From Gloeocapsopsis sp. IPPAS B-1203 (lineage in GTDB: Bacteria; Cyanobacteriota; Cyanobacteriia; Cyanobacteriales; Chroococcidiopsidaceae), in NCBI RefSeq assembly GCF_002749975.1, contig NZ_PEIG01000025.1, positions 1 to 58,329 on the forward strand: a stretch of DNA of 58,329 nucleotides. The letters are read 5' to 3'. Below the pieces are notes generated by a model. That model was not told where the DNA came from and did no database searches. It saw only the letters and a program-made list of their open reading frames with translations. This document shows positions 27,009 through 36,950 of the stretch, piece after piece. The first letter of the stretch is position 1, and the number at the start of each line of letters is the position of its first letter. A program made the translations under genes and the position numbers.

Positions 27009-27318
27009 AAATGTGTTTTGATAAATTTACAGTTTAGACTTTATAGCTTTACTTAAGATAATACTGAATAACATTAACTAGCGGTACTTTCAATTATCTT
27101 GCCAATAATTCAATCATGGCTCAATTCATAATAGATTCACTGCAGGTTATTTATGCATTTTTGTTTAGTGAATTTTTAAACTGAATTATCTCAAATTAAT
27201 CAAGTTGAAAAAATGTTTGCGTATCTTGGCGAACAATCAATCTTAAGTTTACTCAACTTAATACTTTGGCAAAATCTCTGATTCTTGACTCACGATAGAG
27301 AATAAACCATTGTATGTT

Positions 27319-27333
27319 TGATAATGGTTATCA
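27319..27333. promoter_or_regulatory. Zur/Fur-type box TGATAAT-G-GTTATCA
   Basis: A 7-1-7 inverted repeat with one mismatch, 28 bp before the ATG of the COG0523 gene. Cyanobacterial Zur boxes have this 7-1-7 TGATAATnATTATCA form, and COG0523 GTPases are classic Zur targets, so zinc-starvation induction is expected. Confidence 0.75.
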
Positions 27334-27360
27334 TTACGTATAGTACAAAGGAATGGACAC

Positions 27361-28329
27361 ATGGTAACTACAACAACTGACGTTGTCCCCGTTACAGTTC
27401 TTACGGGCTATCTAGGAGCTGGTAAAACAACGCTACTCAATCGTATTCTCACACACGAACACGGAAAAAAGGTCGCTGTGATTGTGAATGAGTTTGGGGA
27501 AGTGGGTATTGACAACCAACTGGTTATTGATACAGATGAAGAAATCTTTGAAATGAACAATGGTTGTATTTGTTGTACTGTCCGTGGCGATCTGATTCGG
27601 ATTATTGGGAATTTGATGCGGCGGCGCGATAAGTTTGATCATTTAGTTATTGAAACAACAGGACTCGCTGATCCTGCACCGGTCATACAAACGTTCTTTG
27701 TTGACGAAGATATGCAGACTCAGTTGAGTTTAGATGCAGTTGTGACTGTAGTAGATGCTAAGCATATTTGGCAGCACTGGGAAGCAGATGAGGCTCAAGA
27801 GCAAATTGCGTTTGCTGATGTCATTTTGCTCAATAAAGTTGATTTGGTGTCAGAAGATGTATTGGAGGAGTTAGAACGACGAATCCGCAGTATGAATGCG
27901 ATCGCCAAAATCTACCGGACTCGCAATGCTGAGTTAGAAATGGACACATTATTAGGTGTCAATGCGTTTGACTTGAGTCGTGCATTAGAAATTGACCCAA
28001 ATTTTTTGCAAGAAGACGCCCACGAACATGATGAAACTGTCGGTTCGATTGCTTTGGTGGAACATGGTGCTTTAAATATGGACAGGTTGAATGAATGGAT
28101 GAGCTACTTGTTACAAACTCGTGGACCTGATATTTTCCGCATGAAGGGTATTCTAAACGTTGCTGGGGAAGATCGTCGCTTTGTTTTTCAAGGTGTACAC
28201 ATGCTCTTTGAAGGCAAGCGCGATCGCCGTTGGAAACCCAATGAAACCCGTAAAAGTGAACTCGTGTTTATCGGTCGCAATCTTGATGAAGCGGAGTTAC
28301 GCGAAAATTTCTTAGCGTGTATAGAGTAG
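27361..28329 (+). CDS. COG0523 GTPase, CobW/ZNG1-like zinc metallochaperone
   Basis: 322 residues. Walker A is GYLGAGKTT (16-24), the metal motif CxCC is GCICC (68-72), switch/Walker [12 protein letters not shown], and NKVD gives guanine specificity. A His/Glu-rich EDAHEHDE precedes the CobW C-terminal domain ([15 protein letters not shown]). A start at ATG 27361 follows AAAGGA. These GTPases deliver zinc (or another metal) to client proteins during starvation; the Zur-like box directly upstream supports zinc. A WD40 gene follows on the same strand 240 bp later, separated by low-complexity repeats. Confidence 0.92.
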   Translation: MVTTTTDVVPVTVLTGYLGAGKTTLLNRILTHEHGKKVAVIVNEFGEVGIDNQLVIDTDEEIFEMNNGCICCTVRGDLIRIIGNLMRRRDKFDHLVIETTGLADPAPVIQTFFVDEDMQTQLSLDAVVTVVDAKHIWQHWEADEAQEQIAFADVILLNKVDLVSEDVLEELERRIRSMNAIAKIYRTRNAELEMDTLLGVNAFDLSRALEIDPNFLQEDAHEHDETVGSIALVEHGALNMDRLNEWMSYLLQTRGPDIFRMKGILNVAGEDRRFVFQGVHMLFEGKRDRRWKPNETRKSELVFIGRNLDEAELRENFLACIE

Positions 28330-28365
28330 ATCGAAGGGTCAGGGATCGGGGATCGGAGGTCAGGG

Positions 28366-28489
28366 GAACAGCAGTGCAGCGGGTAGTTGGGTAGACAGGT
28401 AGTAGAGTAGGCGGGTAGTTGGGTAGTAGAGTAGGCGGGTAGTAAAGAACAATAATAATTAAATCTCTTCCACACTCCCACACTCCCAC
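28366..28489. repeat. Low-complexity intergenic repeat with a copy at 35143
   Basis: Begins with tandem GGGTAGTTGGGTAG / GTAGAGTAGGC units, then a 53-bp stretch (28437-28489) that recurs at 35143-35195 with one mismatch. Both lie just after a plus-strand gene. The type is common in cyanobacterial intergenic DNA and shows no coding potential. Confidence 0.8.
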
Positions 28490-28569
28490 GCTCCTACTCT
28501 TTCACTAGTCACTAGCCACTAATCACTTGCTCCTCGCTAAATAAGTCCTATATTTTTTAAGTTGAAACC

Positions 28570-29670
28570 ATGAAGTCTCAAACAGTTAATTCTCAGCAAT
28601 TCGATTTGTATTTTTCTGAAATGCTTGAGGATTACGTAACCGCGATCGCGTGGTCGCCTCAAGGGAATATTTTGGCTGTTTGTTCTGCGGCTGGGGAAGT
28701 TATGCTGTGGCAGCATTCACCTGAAAGCCAAGAAGAATGGCAACGACTACCACTGCAAACAAGTCACCATCAATCAGTAGACTGTCTTGCTTTTTCTAGT
28801 GATGGTCACTTTCTCGCCGCTGGCGGTCAAGCAGGAGTTAGAGTTTGGCAGCTGCATCAAGATGCTGAGGTGAATCAGTGGCAACTCCTTAACATAGCGC
28901 ATCCGTCAACGTGGGTTGATCGACTCGCTTGGAATCCTTTATGCAATCAACTTGCTTTAAGTTTAGGGCGCAATGTTCTGGTGTGGGATGCAACAGCACC
29001 AGAAGCAACTATCACGCTCAATTTTGATGCTTCTTCAGTACTAGGATTGGATTGGAGCTTTGATGGTCAGTATTTAGCGATCGCAGGATATCAAGGTGTC
29101 AAAATTTGGGAAAGCCAAGATTGGAACGAAGACCCTTATATTTTCGATCTTCCGACAGCGACTCTTGCGGTGGCGTGGTCTGGTGACGCTAAATTTTTTG
29201 CAATTGGCAATATGGATCGCACGATTGCCGTTTTTGAATGGAATAATCCTAACCCCTGGGTGATGCGGGGTTTTCCTGGTAAAATTCGTCAAATTACTTG
29301 GTCAAACGCAATCAGCCAGCAAAATACTCCTTTGTTTGCAGCAGCTAGTGTTGAAGGTATCGTTGTGTGGTCTAAGCATCCTGATGATCTTGTTGGTTGG
29401 GAAAGCAGAGTACTACAGCATCATGTCGGTGTCATACAGGCGATCGCGTTTCAACCCCAAAGCTTGCTCCTAGCTTCAGCAGCAGAAGATGGTTTAGTTT
29501 GTTTATGGCATAAAGCTAAACATCTCGCCCAAACTTTAGAAGGCGCACCTCAAGGCTTTTCCTGTCTTGCTTGGCATCCCCAGGGTCAGCAACTTGCTGC
29601 TGGCGGGAAAAACGGTGAATTACGCGTTTGGATGCGATCGCGTCGCGGTCAAGGGTTTAATCATCGCTGA
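28570..29670 (+). CDS. WD40 repeat protein
   Basis: 366 residues of about seven WD40 blades, recognisable by repeated LAWSPQGNILAVCS, LAFSSDGHFLAAGG, LDWSFDGQYLAIAG and LAWHPQGQQLAAGG each followed by VRVW/VKIW-type endings. It should fold as one beta-propeller, acting as a protein-binding scaffold. There is no signal peptide. It follows the COG0523 gene, so it may share the zinc-starvation response, though the 240-bp gap leaves room for its own promoter. The C-terminus ends shortly after the last blade (RGQGFNHR). Confidence 0.9.
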   Translation: MKSQTVNSQQFDLYFSEMLEDYVTAIAWSPQGNILAVCSAAGEVMLWQHSPESQEEWQRLPLQTSHHQSVDCLAFSSDGHFLAAGGQAGVRVWQLHQDAEVNQWQLLNIAHPSTWVDRLAWNPLCNQLALSLGRNVLVWDATAPEATITLNFDASSVLGLDWSFDGQYLAIAGYQGVKIWESQDWNEDPYIFDLPTATLAVAWSGDAKFFAIGNMDRTIAVFEWNNPNPWVMRGFPGKIRQITWSNAISQQNTPLFAAASVEGIVVWSKHPDDLVGWESRVLQHHVGVIQAIAFQPQSLLLASAAEDGLVCLWHKAKHLAQTLEGAPQGFSCLAWHPQGQQLAAGGKNGELRVWMRSRRGQGFNHR

Positions 29671-30539
29671 TACACATTAAAGTTATGTTACAGACAAAAT
29701 CTATGGAAGCAATCAACAAATGGCAATAACAGTTTAGTCTGTCAACTTAATCAAGTATGAAATAAGTAAGTGGGTGAAAATAATCGTAACTCAAGGGTTG
29801 TTATCGGTCGATGGTTAATGGTCAGTGCAGCAACAATTACTAATTAACTATTAACCAGAATAAAAGGCGCAATCAATGATGACACCCACCTGCTTAGCTG
29901 CTGATGTGGGTAGACAAGATGACTACTCCACACATAATCTTTATTTTTTTGAGCTACTGAATGATTCTAATTCAACTACAACATCATTCACTAAGCTTTT
30001 AGTACTTTTCTTTCTATTTTTTCTATGGTCATAATATTTTTTCTCTATGATCCACAAAGGTATAACTGAAATAGCAATCAATGTTAGAACTAAAATTTTA
30101 AAACTGACTTTGCGAAAATTATTAAATTTTCTATTTGCTAATTGGTAGTTGGTTGATAAAAAATCAGGGCTATATTGACTTGTAGCCTACTCCTCTAATC
30201 TAGATGATAGTGTTTCGCCTTATTTTTGCTAAATAGGCAGCTAGGAAACTCAGGAGAAAAGAGATGAGATTATGATTGAGCGCAACTATTTTTTATATTG
30301 ATAAAATGTCTTACTTTTAGGCTTAAGTTTGCTAATTAATGGCTATTTCAATGCTTAAGTTTTTAGTTCTTTATCAAGAGAAACTTAACCGAACACTACT
30401 AAGACATTTATGAGATTTCTCTAATAATGTGTAGCTTACTATTTCTTATTAGATACAACTCAAGATACATAAATAAATTAGTCAACTATAGTAGGATATT
30501 AAGAAAAATTGTGCGTTTTTCCTGCTGAAACACGAGTAT
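29671..30539. other. Long AT-rich intergenic region with a possible small minus-strand frame
   Basis: 869 bp without a convincing gene. On the minus strand 30186 to 29941 is open for about 81 codons and would encode a basic protein with one membrane segment (ILVLTLIAISVIPLWII) and a Lys-rich tail, but it has no ATG; only internal TTG/other starts exist. It may be a remnant of a small membrane protein. The region before the ArsR gene is very AT-rich and may hold its promoter. Confidence 0.4.
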
Positions 30540-30893
30540 ATGCGAGATACTTCTCCTATGGCTTTAGCTCAAGTGGCAGAATACTTCAAAGTTTTATCAG
30601 AAGTGAGCCGACTTCAGGTATTAAGTTGTCTGCGGTCAGGTCCCAAAAATGTTATGGAAATTGTAGAAGCAACTGGATTAGGTCAAGCTAACGTCTCCAA
30701 ACATCTCAAAATGCTAATGAACTCAGGAATGGTTTCCCGTCATCCTCAAGGAGTCAGTGTATTTTATAAAGTTTCCGATCCCGCAATTTTTAATTTGTGT
30801 GAGATTGTGTGCGATCGCATTTCAAATCGCCTGCTCACCCAAGCAAATCAAATCGAAACCCTCAAAATGCCTGACCAAGCACAGATCCAGTAG
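30540..30893 (+). CDS. ArsR/SmtB-family transcriptional regulator
   Basis: 117 residues, ATG 30540. The winged HTH is FKVLSEVSRLQVLSCLRSG, NVMEIVEATGLGQANVSKHLKML and GMVSRHPQGVSVFYKVSD. It lacks the ELCVCDL metal motif of ArsR/SmtB helix 3. Cys residues occur only at LSCL and in the C-terminal LCEIVCD. So it may sense something other than metals, or use C-terminal cysteines. No co-oriented target follows within 1 kb. The long AT-rich leader suggests autoregulation. Confidence 0.88.
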   Translation: MRDTSPMALAQVAEYFKVLSEVSRLQVLSCLRSGPKNVMEIVEATGLGQANVSKHLKMLMNSGMVSRHPQGVSVFYKVSDPAIFNLCEIVCDRISNRLLTQANQIETLKMPDQAQIQ

Positions 30894-31123
30894 TGATTTA
30901 GTCATTGCCAAATTTTTGCTGATGGAGAGTAGATAGGGACGTTACCAACTTTACAGAAAATAGGAAAAAGCAAAGTAATATCTTTTAACTCTAATCTCCA
31001 ACCTAATGCAACTCATAATTAGCCTAAATCCGGTGATTACTCGCAATGTGAAGGAATCAAGTAAAAAATATTGCCAATTATCAAAGAGTTGTACCTTGGT
31101 CATTTCACCAAAGATGAGACAAG

Positions 31124-31486
31124 TTACTTCACTAAAATGAGTGGGCGTTGTCCTGGCTCAAATCGATGACTTTGCTCCTGCATTACAGATTTGGCTTGTT
31201 GGGGATCGAAGTAGCGATTAAAATCTGTACGAAGTTGTTCTACACGTCCTTGGGCTGACTCAACCTCAGATTTAATTTCTTTCAACTGATGTTGCTGTGA
31301 CAAGTAGTAAGGAACAAGTTTGGCTATCGTAGATCCTGTTGCTACTAACAGCACCAGATTAACAGCTATTTTTGCTGTTGTTTGAATTGCCGTAGTCCGA
31401 TACGGGTGACGACGGTTTTTTCTCTTGCGAGCAATCCGACGTGGTTCTTCAGGTTTGAGTGGTGGTATGGAATGAATAGCGTTCAT
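31124..31486 (-). CDS. Small conserved cyanobacterial-type membrane protein with coiled coil
   Basis: 120 residues. A basic N-terminus (ARKRKNRRHPYR) precedes one membrane segment (IAVNLVLLVATGSTIAKLV) and a predicted coiled coil (LKEIKSEVESAQGRVEQLRTDF region), then a short tail. The topology is that of a bitopic protein with its coiled coil outside, as in FtsL/DivIC-like septum proteins, but no homology to those is claimed. The start is ATG 31486. Confidence 0.7.
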   Translation of the reverse strand: MNAIHSIPPLKPEEPRRIARKRKNRRHPYRTTAIQTTAKIAVNLVLLVATGSTIAKLVPYYLSQQHQLKEIKSEVESAQGRVEQLRTDFNRYFDPQQAKSVMQEQSHRFEPGQRPLILVK

Positions 31487-31922
31487 AACTGCTCAAAAGC
31501 TGCACTAGAGAAAGCTGGGTGGATAATAGCAAGACAATGTGCCGATTTTAGACAAATCTTTCTGTCAATCCCTAAATTTTCAAAAGTTGGTCTTTCTTGA
31601 TTGACGCTGTTTTTTACAAAACAGCAAGATTTACAAGGGCAGTCAAAAGAATTGCAGCCTGATAAATTGCCCTGTAATGTCACTTAATCTGCATTGCTTC
31701 ACAAGCAAAGTATCGCTAGCTGGCTTAATAGTCAACAGTAATTTTACTGAACAATTATGAACTTTACTGAGCTACATAGTATTAGTCAAGCTTCAAACTT
31801 GAGCATGACAATCAATAGGATGAAGAATAGTGCCGCAAGGAGTAGCAAGTCAATTTGATTTTCTGCAATCCTTAAGCAGCAAAACCTTCATCCTTTTTCT
31901 GTTTATGTCGTTGTAGATGGTG
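31487..31922. other. Intergenic region with a short perfect hairpin
   Basis: GCTGTTTT-TTAC-AAAACAGC (31606-31625) is a perfect 8-bp stem with a 4-base loop. It lies downstream of psaM on the same strand, but no clear U-tract follows. No gene was recognised in this stretch. Confidence 0.5.
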
Positions 31923-32018
31923 TTACTTGTAAAGCTCTGTTGCTAAGCGGACAGCAAGGACACCAGGGATCAGTGCTACTACAAGTGCTACAAAAACTTG
32001 TGTATCTGATATAGACAT
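31923..32018 (-). CDS. psaM: Photosystem I reaction centre subunit XII (PsaM)
   Basis: 31 residues beginning [19 protein letters not shown] and ending RLATELYK, an essentially canonical PsaM. It is a single transmembrane subunit at the trimer-facing edge of photosystem I. An AGGAGG ribosome-binding site lies 8 bp before the ATG at 32018. The gene is monocistronic here, between a small membrane protein gene and the FGGY kinase. It is too short for usual gene callers and confirms the cyanobacterial origin. Confidence 0.97.
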   Translation of the reverse strand: MSISDTQVFVALVVALIPGVLAVRLATELYK

Positions 32019-32303
32019 GGTAAGAAACCTCCTTGAGGCAAAATGTAAATGTATCTAACAATCACTACTTTTGACTAAATTGTTCAATTGATGGAATAAG
32101 TTTTTACAATATGAAACAAATTAGGAAGGATCAAAGGTCAGGGATCAGAGTTGAGGGAATTTCTATACTTGATCAAGTAAGGAATAAAGATCTTGTGCTT
32201 TGTCGCACGCTATCTCGACGTCAATTTTCCCATGCTTAAAACCAGTAATAGCTTCAGTTTCTCTCCGTAAAACCCTGATCCCAGACCCCTGACCTCTTTC
32301 AAG

Positions 32304-33581
32304 ATGCTGTACCCTGCGAGTCATAATTACACTCTCGGAATAGATTTTGGCACCTCTGGCGCAAGAGCAGTGGTTATCGATTCTACAGGAATGGTGCAAG
32401 CCGAAACTAAGATATCGATGACATCTGATGCGTTAACACAGATAAGTACGTGGGAAAATACTTTATTGAGTTTGATTGAGCAAATTCCCCTCAAACTAAG
32501 GCAACAAATTAATGCGATCGCCATTGATGGAACTTCTTCAACAGTACTCTTATGTAATGCTGTAGGGACTCCGGTAGCGCCACCACTGATGTATAACGAT
32601 GCTCGCGGAGTTACAGTACTAGAACAATTAAAAGCGATCGCGCCACCAAATCACATAGTATTGAGTGCAACATCAAGTTTGGCAAAGCTATTTTGGTTGT
32701 CTCAGCAATCAACTCCTGATGCTCAATACTTCCTGCACCAAGCAGATTGGTTAGCGTTTTTACTTCACGGCAAACTCGGCATCAGTGACTATCACAACGC
32801 GTTGAAGCTAGGTTATGACGTTGAGCACTTTTGCTATCCCTCGTGGTTAACAGAACTTGCAATTGCGCCTCTGCTACCTCAAGTGTTAGCACCTGGTAAT
32901 GTAGTTGCTACAGTTACGCTGGAAATTGCAACACGCTTTAACTTCCCTCGCGATTGCTGTGTGTGTGCAGGAACAACAGATAGTATTGCTGCTTTTCTTG
33001 CCAGTGGTGCGATGTCTCCTGGAGAAGCTGTCACGTCGCTTGGCTCTACAATGGCTCTCAAGCTACTGAGCCACACTCGCGTGGAGAATAACCAGTATGG
33101 TGTTTATAGCCATCGTCTAGGCGATTTATGGCTCACTGGAGGTGCTTCCAATACTGGGGGTGCAGTGCTACAGCAGTTTTTCTCCAACACTGAGTTACAA
33201 CAATTAAGTCTTCAGATCGATCCCCAGCAAGCCAGCCACTTGGATTACTATCCATTATCAAAACCAGGCGATCGCTTTCCTGTAAATGATCCTCACTTAC
33301 CACCTCGACTCGAACCAAGACCAGATAATTTAGTCGAGTTTCTGCATGGATTGTTAGAAAGTATTGCCCGCATTGAACACCAAGGTTATCAACTTTTACA
33401 GCAACTTGGTGCAACTTCTCTCATGCGTATTTACACTGCAGGTGGTGGTGCAGCAAATATTACCTGGACTGCTATTCGCCAGCGTTACTTTGGAGTGCCC
33501 ATAGTAGCATCCAAAGAGACTGAAGCAGCTTATGGAACTGCATTATTAGCCATGCGTAGTATCAATAGTAACAGGAACTAA
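32304..33581 (+). CDS. FGGY-family carbohydrate kinase (ribulokinase/xylulokinase-like)
   Basis: 425 residues, shorter than E. coli xylulokinase. Phosphate motif 1 is GIDFGTSGARAVVID; AIDGTSSTVLL and YNDARG (catalytic Asp) follow. CAGTTDSIAAFLASGA and YTAGGGAANITWTAIRQ are the C-terminal ATP-site motifs. Similar short cyanobacterial/plant enzymes (SePSK, AtXK-1) phosphorylate D-ribulose, and this is the best guess. It starts at ATG 32304; the upstream 285 bp include inverted copies of a GGTCAGGGATC-type spacer repeat but no gene. Confidence 0.88.
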   Translation: MLYPASHNYTLGIDFGTSGARAVVIDSTGMVQAETKISMTSDALTQISTWENTLLSLIEQIPLKLRQQINAIAIDGTSSTVLLCNAVGTPVAPPLMYNDARGVTVLEQLKAIAPPNHIVLSATSSLAKLFWLSQQSTPDAQYFLHQADWLAFLLHGKLGISDYHNALKLGYDVEHFCYPSWLTELAIAPLLPQVLAPGNVVATVTLEIATRFNFPRDCCVCAGTTDSIAAFLASGAMSPGEAVTSLGSTMALKLLSHTRVENNQYGVYSHRLGDLWLTGGASNTGGAVLQQFFSNTELQQLSLQIDPQQASHLDYYPLSKPGDRFPVNDPHLPPRLEPRPDNLVEFLHGLLESIARIEHQGYQLLQQLGATSLMRIYTAGGGAANITWTAIRQRYFGVPIVASKETEAAYGTALLAMRSINSNRN

Positions 33582-33635
33582 TAGGGAACGAGTCGTCGTC
33601 TTTCCTAAATTAGGGAAGCAGGATTGATATTTAAT

Positions 33636-34109
33636 ATGAAATTTCTGGTGAAGCATAATGTTAACTTGCGGCAAATTGTTTCAGTTGTGTTGTTGAGTAG
33701 TATTTTATCGAGTGTTGTCGTCGCGATCGCTGTAGCCGATTCAGCACCCAGTATTTTACCTGAGCAAAAGTATAAACTTACAAGTCAACGACAAAGCAAT
33801 TGTGCTCAACTTCCGCGTTCAGTAGCCGATGCAGTACGACAAGACGTATCTCAGCGCGAGAATATTCCTGTTAGTAAACTACAAGTCACTGCATTAAGTC
33901 AGGAAACTTGGTCAGATGGTTGTCTTGGAATGGCACAACCTGATGAATTTTGCACTCAAGCTTTGGTAGAAGGTTGGCGCGTGAGCGTGTCTGATGGACG
34001 TTCAACTTGGGTTTATCGTACCGACTCCTTAGGAAGAGTTGTGCGCCGTGAAACACTTCAAAATACATCTAATTTACCTGCAATTGTGGTTGATGTAGTG
34101 CGACAGTAA
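33636..34109 (+). CDS. Secreted protein of unknown function
   Basis: 157 residues from ATG 33636 (a TTG at 33624 is also possible). The signal peptide has a basic start and hydrophobic core (IVSVVLLSSILSSVVVAIAV) with cleavage near VADSA. The mature part has Cys pairs in QSNCAQLP, SDGCLGM and EFCTQAL, and the string LSQETWSDGCLGMAQPDE followed by GWRV...WVYRTD, a domain seen repeatedly in cyanobacterial exported proteins. It should be periplasmic with disulfides. It is not obviously linked to the flanking kinases. Confidence 0.7.
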   Translation: MKFLVKHNVNLRQIVSVVLLSSILSSVVVAIAVADSAPSILPEQKYKLTSQRQSNCAQLPRSVADAVRQDVSQRENIPVSKLQVTALSQETWSDGCLGMAQPDEFCTQALVEGWRVSVSDGRSTWVYRTDSLGRVVRRETLQNTSNLPAIVVDVVRQ

Positions 34110-34211
34110 GTTTGAGTAATGAATGTATTTAACTAATTCCTATCTTGTGGTGAAATAAGAGAATTGCAATTTAGAAGCAAGCAGTCTAAATAACCATAGT
34201 TGAATCACAGG

Positions 34212-35129
34212 ATGAGCGCAGCACCAGATTTACCTTTACCCCAGGTAATCGGAATTGACTTGGGTGGAACCGCAATTAAACTTGGGAGGTTTGCTCAGGA
34301 TGGTACTTGTTTAGCATCGTTGAGTGTAGCTACTCCTCAACCTGCAACACCACACGCTGTCATAGAGGCTATGGTGGATGCGATCGCTCAAATTGATCCC
34401 GATCGGCAATGTCAGGCGATCGGTATTGGTACTCCAGGTCCTGTTGATGTGTCGGGACGAATTTCTACAGTCGCAATTAATCTGCACAACTGGCGTGATG
34501 TTCCCTTGGCAGATTGGTTAGAAGCTAAAACAGATCTTCCTGTTGTTCTTGCAAATGATGCTAACTGTGCGGGATTAGGAGAAGCTTGGTTAGGTGCAGG
34601 ACAACACTTTAGTAACTTAATTCTATTAACACTAGGAACTGGTGTTGGTGGTGCAGTCATTCTTGATGGCAATCTTTTTGTCGGACATATGGGAACTGCT
34701 GCGGAACTGGGCTTAATTACCCTCAACATTGATGGTCCACCGTGTAATAGTGGTAACTATGGTTCGTTAGAGCAGTATGTATCAGTCCAAGCAATTCGTC
34801 GCCGCACCGGACTCGAACCCGCGCAACTTGGCGCACTTGCCAAAGTAGGAGATATAGATGCATTGACTTTTTGGCAGCAGTATGGTAAAGAGTTAGGCGC
34901 AGGTTTAGCGAGCTTGATTTATGTTTTGACCCCCGAAGCAATTATTATTGGTGGCGGTGTAAGTGCGAGCGCAGAGTTTTTCTTTCCCAGCATTCACGCT
35001 GAAATTGAATGTCGGGTACTACCTAGTTCTCGCACTGGCTTAAAAATCCTCACCGCCAAATTAGGTAATCAAGCTGGAATAGTAGGCGCTGCTAAGCTTG
35101 CATGGAACAGGTTAGAGGAAGAGAATTAA
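34212..35129 (+). CDS. ROK-family sugar kinase (glucokinase-like)
   Basis: About 305 residues; ATG 34212 is preferred over the TTG at 34200. ATP motif GIDLGGTAIKLG at the start, ANDANCAGLGEAWLGAG with catalytic Asp, LTLGTGVGGAVILDG, and a GHMGTAAELG segment. The ROK zinc motif CxCGxxGCxE is reduced to CNSGNYGSLE, leaving one of three cysteines; cyanobacterial members often look like this. No DNA-binding domain, so it is a kinase and not a NagC/XylR repressor. The substrate is probably glucose or a related hexose. Confidence 0.88.
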   Translation: MSAAPDLPLPQVIGIDLGGTAIKLGRFAQDGTCLASLSVATPQPATPHAVIEAMVDAIAQIDPDRQCQAIGIGTPGPVDVSGRISTVAINLHNWRDVPLADWLEAKTDLPVVLANDANCAGLGEAWLGAGQHFSNLILLTLGTGVGGAVILDGNLFVGHMGTAAELGLITLNIDGPPCNSGNYGSLEQYVSVQAIRRRTGLEPAQLGALAKVGDIDALTFWQQYGKELGAGLASLIYVLTPEAIIIGGGVSASAEFFFPSIHAEIECRVLPSSRTGLKILTAKLGNQAGIVGAAKLAWNRLEEEN

Positions 35130-35142
35130 GCAGAGGGTAGTA

Positions 35143-35195
35143 GGGTAGTAAAGAACAATAATAATTAAATCTCTCCCACACTCCCACACTCCCAC
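35143..35195. repeat. Second copy of the 53-bp intergenic repeat of 28437
   Basis: Nearly identical to 28437-28489, ending in CCCACACTCCCAC units. It lies between the convergent ROK and pyrG genes. Confidence 0.85.
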
Positions 35196-35227
35196 ACTCC
35201 CACTTGCTCCTCGCCCCTAATCCCTCT

Positions 35228-36871
<1,644 letters not shown>

Positions 36872-36950
36872 TTAATGAGGAACTTGTGCAGATATACCCC
36901 GTCAATTGTGCCACAGTATTGAGGGAGTAGGAGCGAGGAGCGAGGGGCGA

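Noticed and set aside
32163-32399. Minus-strand 78-aa frame
   Set aside because: It overlaps the conserved start of the FGGY kinase and has no recognisable domain.
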